Below are positions 27,409 through 36,627 of a stretch of 64,000 bases of DNA, piece by piece. Position 1 is the stretch's first letter. Every line of letters begins with the position of its first letter. Origin of the DNA: Bacillota bacterium (GTDB taxonomy: Bacteria; Bacillota; Clostridia; Lachnospirales; Lachnospiraceae). The notes beneath the pieces are model-generated. The model saw only the letters and a program-made list of their open reading frames with translations, was not told the origin of the DNA and made no database searches. Location of the stretch: NCBI GenBank assembly GCA_902363515.1, contig CABJAN010000011.1, positions 62,001 to 126,000 of the forward strand, written 5' to 3'. The translations under genes and the position numbers were made by a program.

Positions 27409-28926
27409 TTATTCCGGAAGTTTTTCTCCATTTTGTACTGTCTGCATCAGAGCCTTAATATTTTCTACACTTTCCATATTGGGCTGCATAACATACAGGG
27501 CTGTTCCAGGCATGGAATAACAATACTGGCTGTCTCCTGTACCTTCTGCTGCAACAGACTTAATCGTCCAGCTTCCTCCACTGCTTAACTGGCTCTGAAT
27601 CAGTTTCTGAATCTGATCCATGGACATATTGGTTTCTACACTGTCACTGATTTCAGAAATCATGGTTGGCGCTTTCATCAGCATCTCCGGTGTAATCATT
27701 TTCTTGAACATAGCCTGAATAACTGCCATCTGGTTCTTACCTCTCTGGTTGTCTCCGCCTTCCAGGCTGTATCGCTCTCTCGCAAATGCCAGAGCCTGTT
27801 CACCATTAAAATGATTTATTCCTTTTTGTACTTCACCAGCATATGTAGTACATGCATATTCTGAATCCACGTCAATTCCACCCATTGAATCTACCATTGT
27901 AATCAAAGATGTAAAGTTTACTCTTGCATAAAATGGAATATCAATTCCGTATAGTTCTCCAAGTGTAGCCATAGATTTATCAACACCATAAATTCCGGCG
28001 TGAGTCAGTTTATCCTTACCTTCTCCGCTGACCTCTGGAATTTGAACATAATAATCACGTGGTGTATTCGTAAGTAAAATTTGCTTTGTTTTAGGATTGA
28101 TCGTTGCAATAATATTTACATCACTTCTACTTTTGGTTGCAACAGGACCAAACACATCAATACCACTAATATATATACTAAATGTATCCTCAGTCACATC
28201 CACTTCTTCTGATGTCCCTAAAAGTAAGTTTTCTTCATCCACTTCAACTTCAATGCTATATTGTCCAATAATCTTGATTTGGTTATTAAAGCCCTCAAAT
28301 ACCTCATCTAAGATTCCGCCATATCCTTCGTCATACACGATAGCTTCAACACTTTTATCCAGAAGAGCTGCCGCCTGATCCGTAAGAGTATTATATTGCG
28401 CAGTCATAACTTCTGCACCTGCATCTTCATTGATTTTTTCCATTGCTTTATTGATGACTTCATCTTCACCAGGCTTTTTCTGAATACCATAAATATAGTC
28501 TTTGGTATCTTGAACCTTTTCAGCAGGATCATCACTTCGTACTGCAACTAACATGCTGTGAACCTGCTTGCCAAGAGAGTTATCTGTAAGTTCTTCCACT
28601 GCATCGTGTGTTCTGAAAAGATATACCGACCCTAAAACCAGTATTACAGACATCAAAACACTAACAAGCTTACTGACGATTGCCTTCCCCCTGGTAATCA
28701 CCTGCATTGTAAACAACAAAGCTGCAAATACTAACAAAATAGCTGCCAGCCCTGCCACCAGTTTGGTAGGAATCATTCCAAGTCTCCAGATACATCCTAT
28801 AAATACAAGTGTCACAAGGATCTGGATCCCAACTAAAATCTCTCCGGCAATGCGAAACGCCTTCTGAATCCGTTTCCGTCTCCGTTTTGCCGGGCTCATC
28901 TTCTTTTTTTGACTTGTGTTCTCCAT
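27409..28926 (-). CDS. LytR-CpsA-Psr (LCP) family cell-wall ligase
   Basis: A 505-residue membrane protein that should transfer lipid-linked glycopolymers to peptidoglycan. A basic N-terminus is followed by three membrane helices (about 25-105). An outer linker domain follows, then the LCP domain (about residues 225-400). Conserved LCP residues are visible: the Arg/Asp of TKSRSDVNIIATIN, TNTPRDYYVQIP, and ALAFARERYSLEGGDNQRG near the end. AAGGAG lies 8 nt before the ATG. It is a single gene, divergent from the cytidylate-kinase-like gene. Confidence 0.92.
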   Translation of the reverse strand: MENTSQKKKMSPAKRRRKRIQKAFRIAGEILVGIQILVTLVFIGCIWRLGMIPTKLVAGLAAILLVFAALLFTMQVITRGKAIVSKLVSVLMSVILVLGSVYLFRTHDAVEELTDNSLGKQVHSMLVAVRSDDPAEKVQDTKDYIYGIQKKPGEDEVINKAMEKINEDAGAEVMTAQYNTLTDQAAALLDKSVEAIVYDEGYGGILDEVFEGFNNQIKIIGQYSIEVEVDEENLLLGTSEEVDVTEDTFSIYISGIDVFGPVATKSRSDVNIIATINPKTKQILLTNTPRDYYVQIPEVSGEGKDKLTHAGIYGVDKSMATLGELYGIDIPFYARVNFTSLITMVDSMGGIDVDSEYACTTYAGEVQKGINHFNGEQALAFARERYSLEGGDNQRGKNQMAVIQAMFKKMITPEMLMKAPTMISEISDSVETNMSMDQIQKLIQSQLSSGGSWTIKSVAAEGTGDSQYCYSMPGTALYVMQPNMESVENIKALMQTVQNGEKLPE

Positions 28927-29127
28927 TTTTCATTCTCCTTATAATATGCCAACACAATCTACGGGTTGATGACATTACAACCTTTAATATAATATATCTC
29001 CCACGAAAATGCAACCTCAGAAAAATATTGTTACATTTTCTTCATATTTGTAGAATTTTCGGAATATTTATGTTATAATAAATTCAGTAAACGAAAGCAA
29101 GAATTCAGCATGTAAGGAGGTATTTTT

Positions 29128-29736
29128 ATGGCTCATCGTGTAATTACTATTAACCGTATGTATGGAAGCGGCGGAAGGCTTCTGGGAAAAGCTCTCGCCG
29201 AAAAACTGGGAATCCATTTCTATGATCAGGAATTAATCCGTCTTGCCAGTGAAGAAAACGATATTCCTTATGAAGAACTGTTAAAAGTAGACGAAAAAAA
29301 GGCAAGCCAGTGGCGGCTTCCTATAAAAGAACAGATGCAAATGCAGCCTCAGTATCACTTTCATCCAATGAATGATGTCCTCTTTGAGACCGAATCAAAA
29401 ATCATCCAGGATCTGGCTCAAAAAGAAGACTGTATCATTGTTGGAAGATGTGCAAATTACCTTCTCCGCGGCAAATGTCTCAGTCTTTTTGTCTATGCGC
29501 CTTATGAATACCGGGTACAAAAGGTAATGGAACGTCTTGGCAGAGAAGACCGCAGCGCCAGGGCAATGATACGAAAAACAGACAAATCCAGAAAAGCCTA
29601 CTACGAATTCTTCACAGATGAGAAATGGAACGATCCTGAAAACTATAATTTCTGTGTGGATACCAGCCAGTTTTCCAAAGAATTCCTGGTAAAACTTCTG
29701 GCACAGGTTTACCGCGAATGGACTCCAGGCGAATAA
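29128..29736 (+). CDS. Cytidylate kinase-like family protein
   Basis: A 202-residue cytoplasmic P-loop protein. The N-terminal ITINRMYGSGGRLLGKALAE resembles the ATP-binding loop of the cytidylate-kinase-like family, and DQELIRLASEEN and IIVGRCANYLLR follow as in that family. It is shorter and more diverged than true Cmk, so CMP kinase activity is not assured; members are often annotated only as kinase-like. It is a single gene with a TAAGGAGG site. Confidence 0.85.
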   Translation: MAHRVITINRMYGSGGRLLGKALAEKLGIHFYDQELIRLASEENDIPYEELLKVDEKKASQWRLPIKEQMQMQPQYHFHPMNDVLFETESKIIQDLAQKEDCIIVGRCANYLLRGKCLSLFVYAPYEYRVQKVMERLGREDRSARAMIRKTDKSRKAYYEFFTDEKWNDPENYNFCVDTSQFSKEFLVKLLAQVYREWTPGE

Positions 29737-29744
29737 CCATTAAG

Positions 29745-29793
29745 AACCCCGGTGCTGCTTTGACGCTGACTGCGCCAAAACAACATCGGGGTT
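29745..29793. terminator. Convergent-gene hairpin
   Basis: Arms AACCCCGGTG and CATCGGGGTT with further internal pairing (TTTGACGC / GCGCCAAAA) lie between the convergent kinase-like and glgX genes. There is no strong T run on either side, so termination is likely but not certain. Confidence 0.6.
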
Positions 29794-29809
29794 ATGAAAA
29801 TTCTCTCTT

Positions 29810-31957
29810 TTAAAAGGTTTTTCCATTAAATACCGCCACACTTCTTGGACGCATTACAAAGTTTCCTTCTATGCGTATTTCCTCTCCTTCCGGATAGAAA
29901 TATCTCCCTTCTCCATCTCCATAAGTATTTACGCTTAAATACCAGTCTCCTCTTCTATGAAGATAGGGCAGGGTAATTGTCACATCTTCCCAGTAAGTGT
30001 TAATAGCTATATAAATCAGGTCATCCTTTCCTTTTTTCTTATCATAGCCGGCAAAGCTAATCCCAAAAGTCCTGGTTCCGTCTGGCAGATTGGTTCGTTC
30101 TGCCTGTACATCATGGGCATGGATGGGCTCCATACCGCACACTGCCTCTGGAAGCTTTTTGCGGATAACCGCATGCTTATGGCGATAAGCAATCATAAAT
30201 TTAAAAAACTCAAACAACTCTTTATTTTTCTCAAGATAAGTCCAGTCCAGCCAGGAAATCTCATTGTCCTGACAATAAGAATTATTGTTTCCAAACTGGG
30301 TATTTCCAAACTCATCTCCCGCCAGAAACATGGGTGTTCCTCTGCTGCACATCAAAATAGCGCAGGCATTGCGAATCATCCGGTAACGAAGCTTTAGTAC
30401 CTCCGGATCACTGGTTTCCCCCTCTGCCCCGCAGTTCCAGCTACGGTTATCATTGGCTCCGTCTGTATTATTCCAGCCATTATTTTCATTATGCTTATCA
30501 TTATAGGAATATAAGTCATATAAGGTAAACCCGTCATGACAGGTAAAGAAATTAATAGAGGAATTATACCCTGCATATTCCTGGTTGTCATCATGAAAAA
30601 GACCGCCATACATATCTCCGGAACCGCAAATCCTCCAGGCCGCGTTCCATGCTTCCCAGTTTTCGCCTTTTAAATATCCCCGGAGGTTGTCACGATATCT
30701 TCCATTCCATTCTGCCCAGCGTCTTCCTGCCGGAAAGCTGCCAACCTGGTACAGCCCTCCCGCGTCCCAGGCCTCTGCAATTAATTTTACATTGCTAAGT
30801 ATGGGGTCATTTGCCAGGCTTTCCAAAAGAGGGGGATTATTCATGGGAGAACCGTCTGCATTTCGTCCCAGAATACTTGCCAGATCAAAGCGGAAACCAT
30901 CTACCCGGTAGCTGACCGTCCAATACCTGAGGCATTCCAGAATCATCTGACGCACAATAGGATGATTACAGTTTAAGGTATTTCCGCAGCCACTGAAGTT
31001 ATAATAATTCCCATCCGGTGTCAGCATATAATACAGATTATTATCCAGCCCTTTAAAGCAAAAAGCAGGGCCTTTTTCGTTCCCTTCTGCTGTATGGTTA
31101 AATACCACATCCAAAATCACTTCTATATGATTTTCGTGAAGCTCTTTAATCAGCTCCTTCAGCTCCGTACCTTCCTGATTATACTCATCCTGTGCAATAT
31201 AGCTGGTATTAGGGGCAAAAAAACTCACTGTATTATAGCCCCAGTATTCCATTAGCTTCTTCCCGTCTACTTCTCTGGCATTCATAGTTTCGTCAAATTC
31301 AAAAATCGGCATCAGCTCTACCGCATTAACTCCCAGCTCTTTCAGATAGGGAATCTTTTCTTTCAATCCTTCAAAGGTTCCCCTGTGCTTTACCCCGGAA
31401 GAAGGATGCTGGGTAAATCCCCTGACATGCAGCTCATAGATAATTAAATCACACAGTTCCTTGTGGGACTGTTTCTGGTCACCCCAGTCAAATACATCAC
31501 GCAAAACTCTGGCATGATAAGCCTCCTGTCTGTGTTCTCCCCAAATCCTCTGACCTGCCACCACCCGGGCATACGGATCCAGCAGCACGTTTTTTTTATC
31601 AAAAAGCAGACCTTTTCCCGAATCATAGGGTCCGTCAATACGGTAAGCATATTCAAAGTCCTCCACCCTTAAATCAAAGACAATCATAGAATATACATCC
31701 CCTATTTTGTAGGCTTCCGGGAAAGGAATCACTGCATAAGGCTCTTCTTCCTCCCTGTGGAACAGCAGCAGTTCGCAGGATGTCCCATTATGGGTATGCA
31801 CAGTAAAACACACACCATTTGCCAGGGCAGTTGCGCCATTAATATCAAACATGCCGGGCCGCACCTGAAATCCGGCAATCTCGCCCATGGGATTCACCGT
31901 AACCTCATTTTCTAAAATATATTTATGACTATAAAATTTCACAGGTATTCTCTCCAT
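29810..31957 (-). CDS. glgX: Glycogen debranching enzyme (GH13, GlgX/isoamylase type)
   Basis: A 715-residue cytoplasmic alpha-1,6-glucosidase that removes branches from glycogen. An N-terminal CBM48-like domain (about 1-150) precedes the GH13 barrel. Catalytic blocks are DVVFNHTAEG, GFRFDLASILG (nucleophile Asp), LIAEAWDAGG (acid Glu) and FTCHDGFTLYDL (third Asp). A C-terminal beta domain ends the chain. The ATG at 31957 abuts GAAAGAG; a GTG at 31942 has a better-placed GGAGAG site and may be the real start. It is divergent from the nucleobase permease. Confidence 0.92.
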   Translation of the reverse strand: MERIPVKFYSHKYILENEVTVNPMGEIAGFQVRPGMFDINGATALANGVCFTVHTHNGTSCELLLFHREEEEPYAVIPFPEAYKIGDVYSMIVFDLRVEDFEYAYRIDGPYDSGKGLLFDKKNVLLDPYARVVAGQRIWGEHRQEAYHARVLRDVFDWGDQKQSHKELCDLIIYELHVRGFTQHPSSGVKHRGTFEGLKEKIPYLKELGVNAVELMPIFEFDETMNAREVDGKKLMEYWGYNTVSFFAPNTSYIAQDEYNQEGTELKELIKELHENHIEVILDVVFNHTAEGNEKGPAFCFKGLDNNLYYMLTPDGNYYNFSGCGNTLNCNHPIVRQMILECLRYWTVSYRVDGFRFDLASILGRNADGSPMNNPPLLESLANDPILSNVKLIAEAWDAGGLYQVGSFPAGRRWAEWNGRYRDNLRGYLKGENWEAWNAAWRICGSGDMYGGLFHDDNQEYAGYNSSINFFTCHDGFTLYDLYSYNDKHNENNGWNNTDGANDNRSWNCGAEGETSDPEVLKLRYRMIRNACAILMCSRGTPMFLAGDEFGNTQFGNNNSYCQDNEISWLDWTYLEKNKELFEFFKFMIAYRHKHAVIRKKLPEAVCGMEPIHAHDVQAERTNLPDGTRTFGISFAGYDKKKGKDDLIYIAINTYWEDVTITLPYLHRRGDWYLSVNTYGDGEGRYFYPEGEEIRIEGNFVMRPRSVAVFNGKTF

Positions 31958-32031
31958 CTCTTTCGGTTTTGTGATTTTTCTTTTTTCATTATACTGATTT
32001 TTCTTTTTTCCGTCAAACTGCCCCTTCTTTC

Positions 32032-32060
32032 TTGCATTTTGTTTTTTCAGATGATACTAT
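32032..32060 (+). promoter_or_regulatory. Promoter of the nucleobase permease gene
   Basis: TTGCAT (32032-32037) and TACTAT (32055-32060) have a 17-nt spacer. No purine aptamer fits in the roughly 30 nt between the start site and the ATG. Confidence 0.7.
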
Positions 32061-32099
32061 ATTCTCGAAAAAAGTCATATTATTACGGAGGTATACCCT

Positions 32100-33410
32100 A
32101 TGGACTCTGAACTGTTTAAGCTGGATGGACGTCCAGCACTTGGAAAAGCAATTCCTCTGGCACTGCAGCATGTAGTTGCCATGATTGTAGGATGTGTAAC
32201 CCCTGCAATCATTGTCTCTGGTTCTGCCGGACTTTCCGATGCAGATTCCGTTACTTTACTCCAGGCAGCCTTAATTGTGGCAGCCTTATCTACCCTTTTA
32301 CAACTCTTCCCCATTTTTAAGGGAAAAGCCATGGCCATTGGTTCTGGCCTGCCTGTGATTATGGGTATCAGTTTTGCCTATGTACCCAGTATGCAGGCAA
32401 TTGCAGAAGGTTTTGATGTTGCTACAATTTTAGGTGCACAGATTTTCGGCGGTATCATTGCCGCACTGGTGGGACTAAATATTAAAACCATCCGCAAATT
32501 CTTCCCCCCATTAATTACAGGTACGGTAGTATTTGCCATTGGTCTTTCCCTGTACCCAACGGCCATTAACTATATGGCAGGAGGAGTTGGAAAACCAAAC
32601 TACGGTTCCTGGCAAAACTGGGCCATTTCCTTAATTACCCTGGCAGTGGTAATTACACTGAATCATTTTGGCAAAGGCATTGTAAAACTTGCTTCTATAT
32701 TAATTGGCATTATTGTAGGTTATATTATCTCCCTGTTTGCAGGTATGGTGGATTTTACACCTGTTGCTAATGCCGCTTTCTTCCAGATTCCTATGCCCCT
32801 GCACTTTGGAATTAAATTTGAAATCTCCTCCTGTGCAGCCATTGGCATATTATTTGCTATTAACTCCATTCAGGCCATTGGTGATTTTTCTGCAACCACC
32901 ACAGGTTCCATGGATCGTATGCCCACAGATCAGGAATTAAAAGGCGGTATCTTTGGTTATGGTATTTCAAATATTATAGGTGCACTTCTAGGGGGACTTC
33001 CTACTGCTACCTTCAGCCAGAATGTAGGCATTGTCGTAACAACCAAAGTAGTAAACCGAGTGGTGCTTGGTCTATCTGCAGTGATTCTGTTAGTCGCTGG
33101 AATCCTTCCAAAGTTTTCCTCCCTGCTGACTACCATTCCCTCCTGTGTACTGGGCGGAGCTACCGTTTCTGTATTTGCTACCATTGCCATGACCGGAATC
33201 AAACTGATTACCCAAAAACCATTAACCTTCCGAAGCACTACCATTGTGGGACTTTCTATTGCCATGGGTATGGGTGTTACACAGGCGAGTGCCTCTCTTG
33301 CACAATTTCCAGAATGGGTCACCATGATTTTCGGAAAATCTCCTGTTGTACTGGCAACCATTTGCGCGGTACTTCTAAATCTTATTTTGCCAAAAGATAA
33401 AGAGAATTAA
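32100..33410 (+). CDS. Nucleobase:cation symporter-2 family permease, probably xanthine
   Basis: A 436-residue NCS2 permease with 12-14 helices. The N-terminus GKAIPLALQHVVAMIVG is the family signature. Helix 10 carries the NAT-type block ATFSQNVGIVVTTKV (QN motif) and helix 8 has AIGDFSATTTG. The GDFSATT...SQNVG pattern is closer to xanthine/urate carriers (PbuX/PucJ) than to UraA. Substrate remains an inference. It stands alone, with an ACGGAGG site before the ATG. Confidence 0.87.
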   Translation: MDSELFKLDGRPALGKAIPLALQHVVAMIVGCVTPAIIVSGSAGLSDADSVTLLQAALIVAALSTLLQLFPIFKGKAMAIGSGLPVIMGISFAYVPSMQAIAEGFDVATILGAQIFGGIIAALVGLNIKTIRKFFPPLITGTVVFAIGLSLYPTAINYMAGGVGKPNYGSWQNWAISLITLAVVITLNHFGKGIVKLASILIGIIVGYIISLFAGMVDFTPVANAAFFQIPMPLHFGIKFEISSCAAIGILFAINSIQAIGDFSATTTGSMDRMPTDQELKGGIFGYGISNIIGALLGGLPTATFSQNVGIVVTTKVVNRVVLGLSAVILLVAGILPKFSSLLTTIPSCVLGGATVSVFATIAMTGIKLITQKPLTFRSTTIVGLSIAMGMGVTQASASLAQFPEWVTMIFGKSPVVLATICAVLLNLILPKDKEN

Positions 33411-33419
33411 AAAGAAGCG

Positions 33420-33555
33420 GTCTTATGGAAAGTGTCATGCGGCATATGATACCGTTCCGGCTCAGTCTGCGCTCCCGTTGAGCCTGTAGTCTCAACGGGT
33501 ACTCGACAAATTCGCCTGAACGATATTCATATGCCAAAAGACAATTATATAAGAC
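33420..33555. terminator. Long terminator-like hairpin with conserved 58-nt core (element B)
   Basis: Arms GTCTTAT...GGCATATGA and TCATATGCC...ATAAGAC enclose the core 33459-33516. The core matches the one in element A at 50 of 58 positions and contains CGTTGAG-CCTGTAGT-CTCAACG. It sits between the convergent permease and TRAP genes and is followed on plus by CTATTTTTATT. Confidence 0.78.
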
Positions 33556-33613
33556 AGCTATTTTTATTGAGTTTGTTTTGTTAAATTTGTCTGGAACATC
33601 GGACAGTTGTTTC

Positions 33614-35965
33614 TTACTCTTCTCGAAAGGTCTGAATCAGTTCTTTGACTTCTTCCGGGTCATAGCCCTGGCTTATGAGTTCTTCTTCAAGCCATTGTGG
33701 AATTCCTTCCACCGCTTTTTTGAAGGAATCCATGTCTAATGCTTCTTCTGGTAGGATTTCCACACCGTCTTCTTCTGCCCAGCGTTTCAAAATTTCTTCG
33801 TCTCCTGCCCTGTTAATATAGCGTTCGTATTCTACTGCTTTCTTTCCAGCTTCATCTACTACCTTTTGCTGTTCCGGTGTAAGAGAATCGTACAGTTCCT
33901 GATTGATACAGAAGAAAAGGCAGTCATAAATAGAATTCCACATAGAACAATACTGCTGTACTTCCTGAACGCTGGCTGCGTCAATCGCCGGAAGTGGGTT
34001 CTCCTGACCGTCTACTGTCCCCTGTTGCAATGCAGTATAGGTTTCTGACCAGTTCATATTGGTAGCATCTGCACCCCAGAGTTTATAGCACTGTGTCAAC
34101 AAGTTGGAACCTGCAACGCGGATTTTCAGATTTTTCATATCTTCTGCACAGGTTACCGGTCTCTGTGAATTGGTAAGCTGCCGGAAACCGTTTTCTGCAA
34201 TTCCCATGGTATGGAGTCCATATTCCTCCAAAATTTCTTTCAGCATATCCCCTGCTTTTCCATCCAGCTTCTCATCTGCATCTTCCAGAGAATCAAAGTT
34301 AAAGGGCATGGACACCACATTAAATCTAGGGTCGAAAGCAGAATAAATCAAATTAGAATGCATAGAAATCTGCACCGGGTCCCCTTCCATCAATGCCTGG
34401 ATTCCCTCTGACTGATTTCCATTGGTAAGCTGATCTGCTGCATATACAGCCACATGCACCTTACCCCCAGTAGCCTGTTCCATTAATTTTCCAAAATGTT
34501 CCCCAGCCTCAGACCAGGTACTGTTTTCCGTTGTGGAGCAGGTGAAGTTCCATGTCTGCTCCTCCCATCCCAAATCGCTGTAATCCTCAATCTGGTTAAA
34601 GGCAGCGTCTTCCATAGGGTCTTTTGAACTTTCTGCGCTTCCTTCTGCCACTTTTCCTGTATAAGAACTTCCAGCCAGAACTTCCGGCAAGAAGGTGGAA
34701 ATCTTAGGCACATAAGTAATCATCATCAACACTGCTACTGATGCCGCAATCATAGGCACCACTGCCCTGGAAATCTGCTGAAGGGTAACCTCCATTCCTT
34801 TTTTGATTTTAATACTAATGGCCACAAACAGGTTCACTCCAACTGGAGGGGTTACCTGTCCAATTGCCAGATTCACGGTTGCCATAACACCAAATGCTAC
34901 CAAATCATAACCAAGCTCCTTGCACACTGGCAACATAATGGGAATAAAAATATACATAGCTGAATTGGCATCAATAAAACATCCTGCAATCAGAAAAATC
35001 ACATTTACAATCAACAGGAAGGTAAACTGATTATGCGCTACTGCTGACAACAGATTAGAGGCTGCTGTGGAAATTCCGAACTGGGTGCATACATAAGAAA
35101 ACAAGGATGCACATGCCACAATCAACATAATTCCACCTGTGGTCTTCGCGGAATCCACAAAAATATCCACCAAATCTCTCCATTTTACTTCCCTGTAAAT
35201 CACCATCCCTACAAAAAGTCCGTATACAACAGATACTGCTGCTGCTTCCGTAGGTGTAAAAATCCCCCCGTAGATACCACCAAGAATAATCACAGGCATC
35301 AGGAATCCCCAGAACGCATCCCCAAAAGCCTTCATCCGTTCTTGCCAGGAAGCCTTTTCCATGGTTGGCTGAATCCCTTTTTTCCGCACCTCAATCATAA
35401 CCACAACCACCAAAGCAAGCCCTATCAAAATACCAGGGACAATTCCGCCGGAAAACATATCTGCAATGGACACTCCTGTAATAGAAGCATAGACCACAAA
35501 AGCAATGCTTGGGGGTATGACAATGGCAATGGAGCTGGACGTTGCCATAAGAGCTGTGGAAAACGGAGCTGAAAATCTCCCCTCCTCCACCATAGCCGGA
35601 ATCAGAACGGCTCCGAGGGCTGCCACAGTAGCCGGACCGGAACCGGAAATTGCTCCAAAGAAACAAGCTACAATCACACATACAATGGCAATTCCCCCTC
35701 TTCTGTGCCCTACGCAGGTATTTACAAACTTAATCAGTCTCTTGGAAATTCCTGCCTTTGCCATAATATTTCCAGACAATACAAAAAACGGAATCGCCAA
35801 CAGTAAAAATTTACTGATACCAGAGTACACATTGGTTGCCACAATGGTGAGAGATGTGCCGGAATACAGAATTGCACAAACAGAGGATAGTCCAAGACAA
35901 ATGGCAATGGGTACATTTAAAATCAAAAATACAAAAAAGGATAAAAACAACACTGCACTAACCAT
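33614..35965 (-). CDS. TRAP transporter large permease fused to its DctP substrate-binding domain
   Basis: A 783-residue fusion. Residues 1-430 are a full DctM permease: N-terminal LFLSFFVFLILNVPIAICLG, FGAISGSGPATVAALGAV, PPSIAFVVYASITGVS, and PPVGVNLFVAI near residue 375. The last membrane helix ends near 425. A short Ser/Glu linker (430-465) leads to a DctP-type binding domain (about 465-783) with FNVVSMPFNFDS, LKIRVAGSN and GTVDGQENP, including the carboxylate-binding Arg typical of this family. No separate DctP gene is present. The reading frame is continuous. The partner DctQ gene abuts it upstream. Confidence 0.88.
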   Translation of the reverse strand: MVSAVLFLSFFVFLILNVPIAICLGLSSVCAILYSGTSLTIVATNVYSGISKFLLLAIPFFVLSGNIMAKAGISKRLIKFVNTCVGHRRGGIAIVCVIVACFFGAISGSGPATVAALGAVLIPAMVEEGRFSAPFSTALMATSSSIAIVIPPSIAFVVYASITGVSIADMFSGGIVPGILIGLALVVVVMIEVRKKGIQPTMEKASWQERMKAFGDAFWGFLMPVIILGGIYGGIFTPTEAAAVSVVYGLFVGMVIYREVKWRDLVDIFVDSAKTTGGIMLIVACASLFSYVCTQFGISTAASNLLSAVAHNQFTFLLIVNVIFLIAGCFIDANSAMYIFIPIMLPVCKELGYDLVAFGVMATVNLAIGQVTPPVGVNLFVAISIKIKKGMEVTLQQISRAVVPMIAASVAVLMMITYVPKISTFLPEVLAGSSYTGKVAEGSAESSKDPMEDAAFNQIEDYSDLGWEEQTWNFTCSTTENSTWSEAGEHFGKLMEQATGGKVHVAVYAADQLTNGNQSEGIQALMEGDPVQISMHSNLIYSAFDPRFNVVSMPFNFDSLEDADEKLDGKAGDMLKEILEEYGLHTMGIAENGFRQLTNSQRPVTCAEDMKNLKIRVAGSNLLTQCYKLWGADATNMNWSETYTALQQGTVDGQENPLPAIDAASVQEVQQYCSMWNSIYDCLFFCINQELYDSLTPEQQKVVDEAGKKAVEYERYINRAGDEEILKRWAEEDGVEILPEEALDMDSFKKAVEGIPQWLEEELISQGYDPEEVKELIQTFREE

Positions 35966-36475
35966 TTATACTTCCCCCTTTTTCTTTACATACTGGAAAT
36001 CTGTACATACATCCAGGCAATACTCAATAAAATGCAGGACCATACACCCTGCCCCAATAGGAATAAAAGACCAGAAAATCCACTCCGGCCAGTTCAGGAC
36101 AAAAGTACGTTTTCCGTTTTCCAACTGGGTCAGCACCTTATCCAAACCATACCGAAACAGCACCGCTGTAAATACCACAGACAGCACGGTAATCATCACA
36201 GCAACTGGTTTTCTGCTTTTCTTTGGTAACCGGTCTGTAAGCAGAGGCAGACTTACCAGTTCTCCTTCGCGGCAAGCCAAAGCTGCTGCCACAAGGGTAA
36301 TCAATACAAACACTGCCACCACCAACTCCTCTGTAAAAGACCAGGAACGGTGAAGGAGTTTTCTGGACAATACATTGCCAACAGTGAGAATCAAAATCAG
36401 CACTGTAGACAGCACCAGAATCCATTTTTCCAATCCAGCTATGAAATCCATAACTTTCTTATAACCTTTCATCAT
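35966..36475 (-). CDS. TRAP transporter small permease (DctQ)
   Basis: A 169-residue membrane protein with four predicted helices, the DctQ fold. Blocks RSWSFTEELVVAVFVLITLV and LNWPEWIFWSFIPIGAGCMV are typical. An AAAGGAGGAG site precedes the ATG. It ends directly before the fused DctM-DctP gene, so the two form an operon and together import a carboxylate-type solute using a Na+ or H+ gradient. Confidence 0.9.
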   Translation of the reverse strand: MMKGYKKVMDFIAGLEKWILVLSTVLILILTVGNVLSRKLLHRSWSFTEELVVAVFVLITLVAAALACREGELVSLPLLTDRLPKKSRKPVAVMITVLSVVFTAVLFRYGLDKVLTQLENGKRTFVLNWPEWIFWSFIPIGAGCMVLHFIEYCLDVCTDFQYVKKKGEV

Positions 36476-36503
36476 AAGACTCCTCCTTTTCTTGAAACAA
36501 AAA

Positions 36504-36532
36504 TCCCCCGACAGTCTCCAGACTGCGGGGGA
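36504..36532 (-). promoter_or_regulatory. Terminator-like hairpin in the dctQ leader
   Basis: TCCCCCG-ACAGTCT / AGACTG-CGGGGGA forms a very stable hairpin followed on the minus strand by ATTTTTG. It sits about 12 nt after the predicted start site of the TRAP operon and before its ribosome site, so it may attenuate transcription or stabilise the 5' end. Confidence 0.6.
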
Positions 36533-36544
36533 CGAATTTCTTAG

Positions 36545-36573
36545 ATTGTAACTCTGCCACTTTTATCCGTCAA
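36545..36573 (-). promoter_or_regulatory. Promoter of the TRAP operon
   Basis: Minus-strand TTGACG (36568-36573) and TACAAT (36545-36550) have a 17-nt spacer. Confidence 0.72.
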
Positions 36574-36627
36574 TATACAAAAGTATTTCCAACTATACAA
36601 GTTTCTCATGTCTATCATATCTTTTTG

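Noticed and set aside
31958..32099. Purine riboswitch before the nucleobase permease
   Set aside because: The transcript leader after TACTAT is only about 30 nt, and no purine aptamer core is seen on the plus strand.
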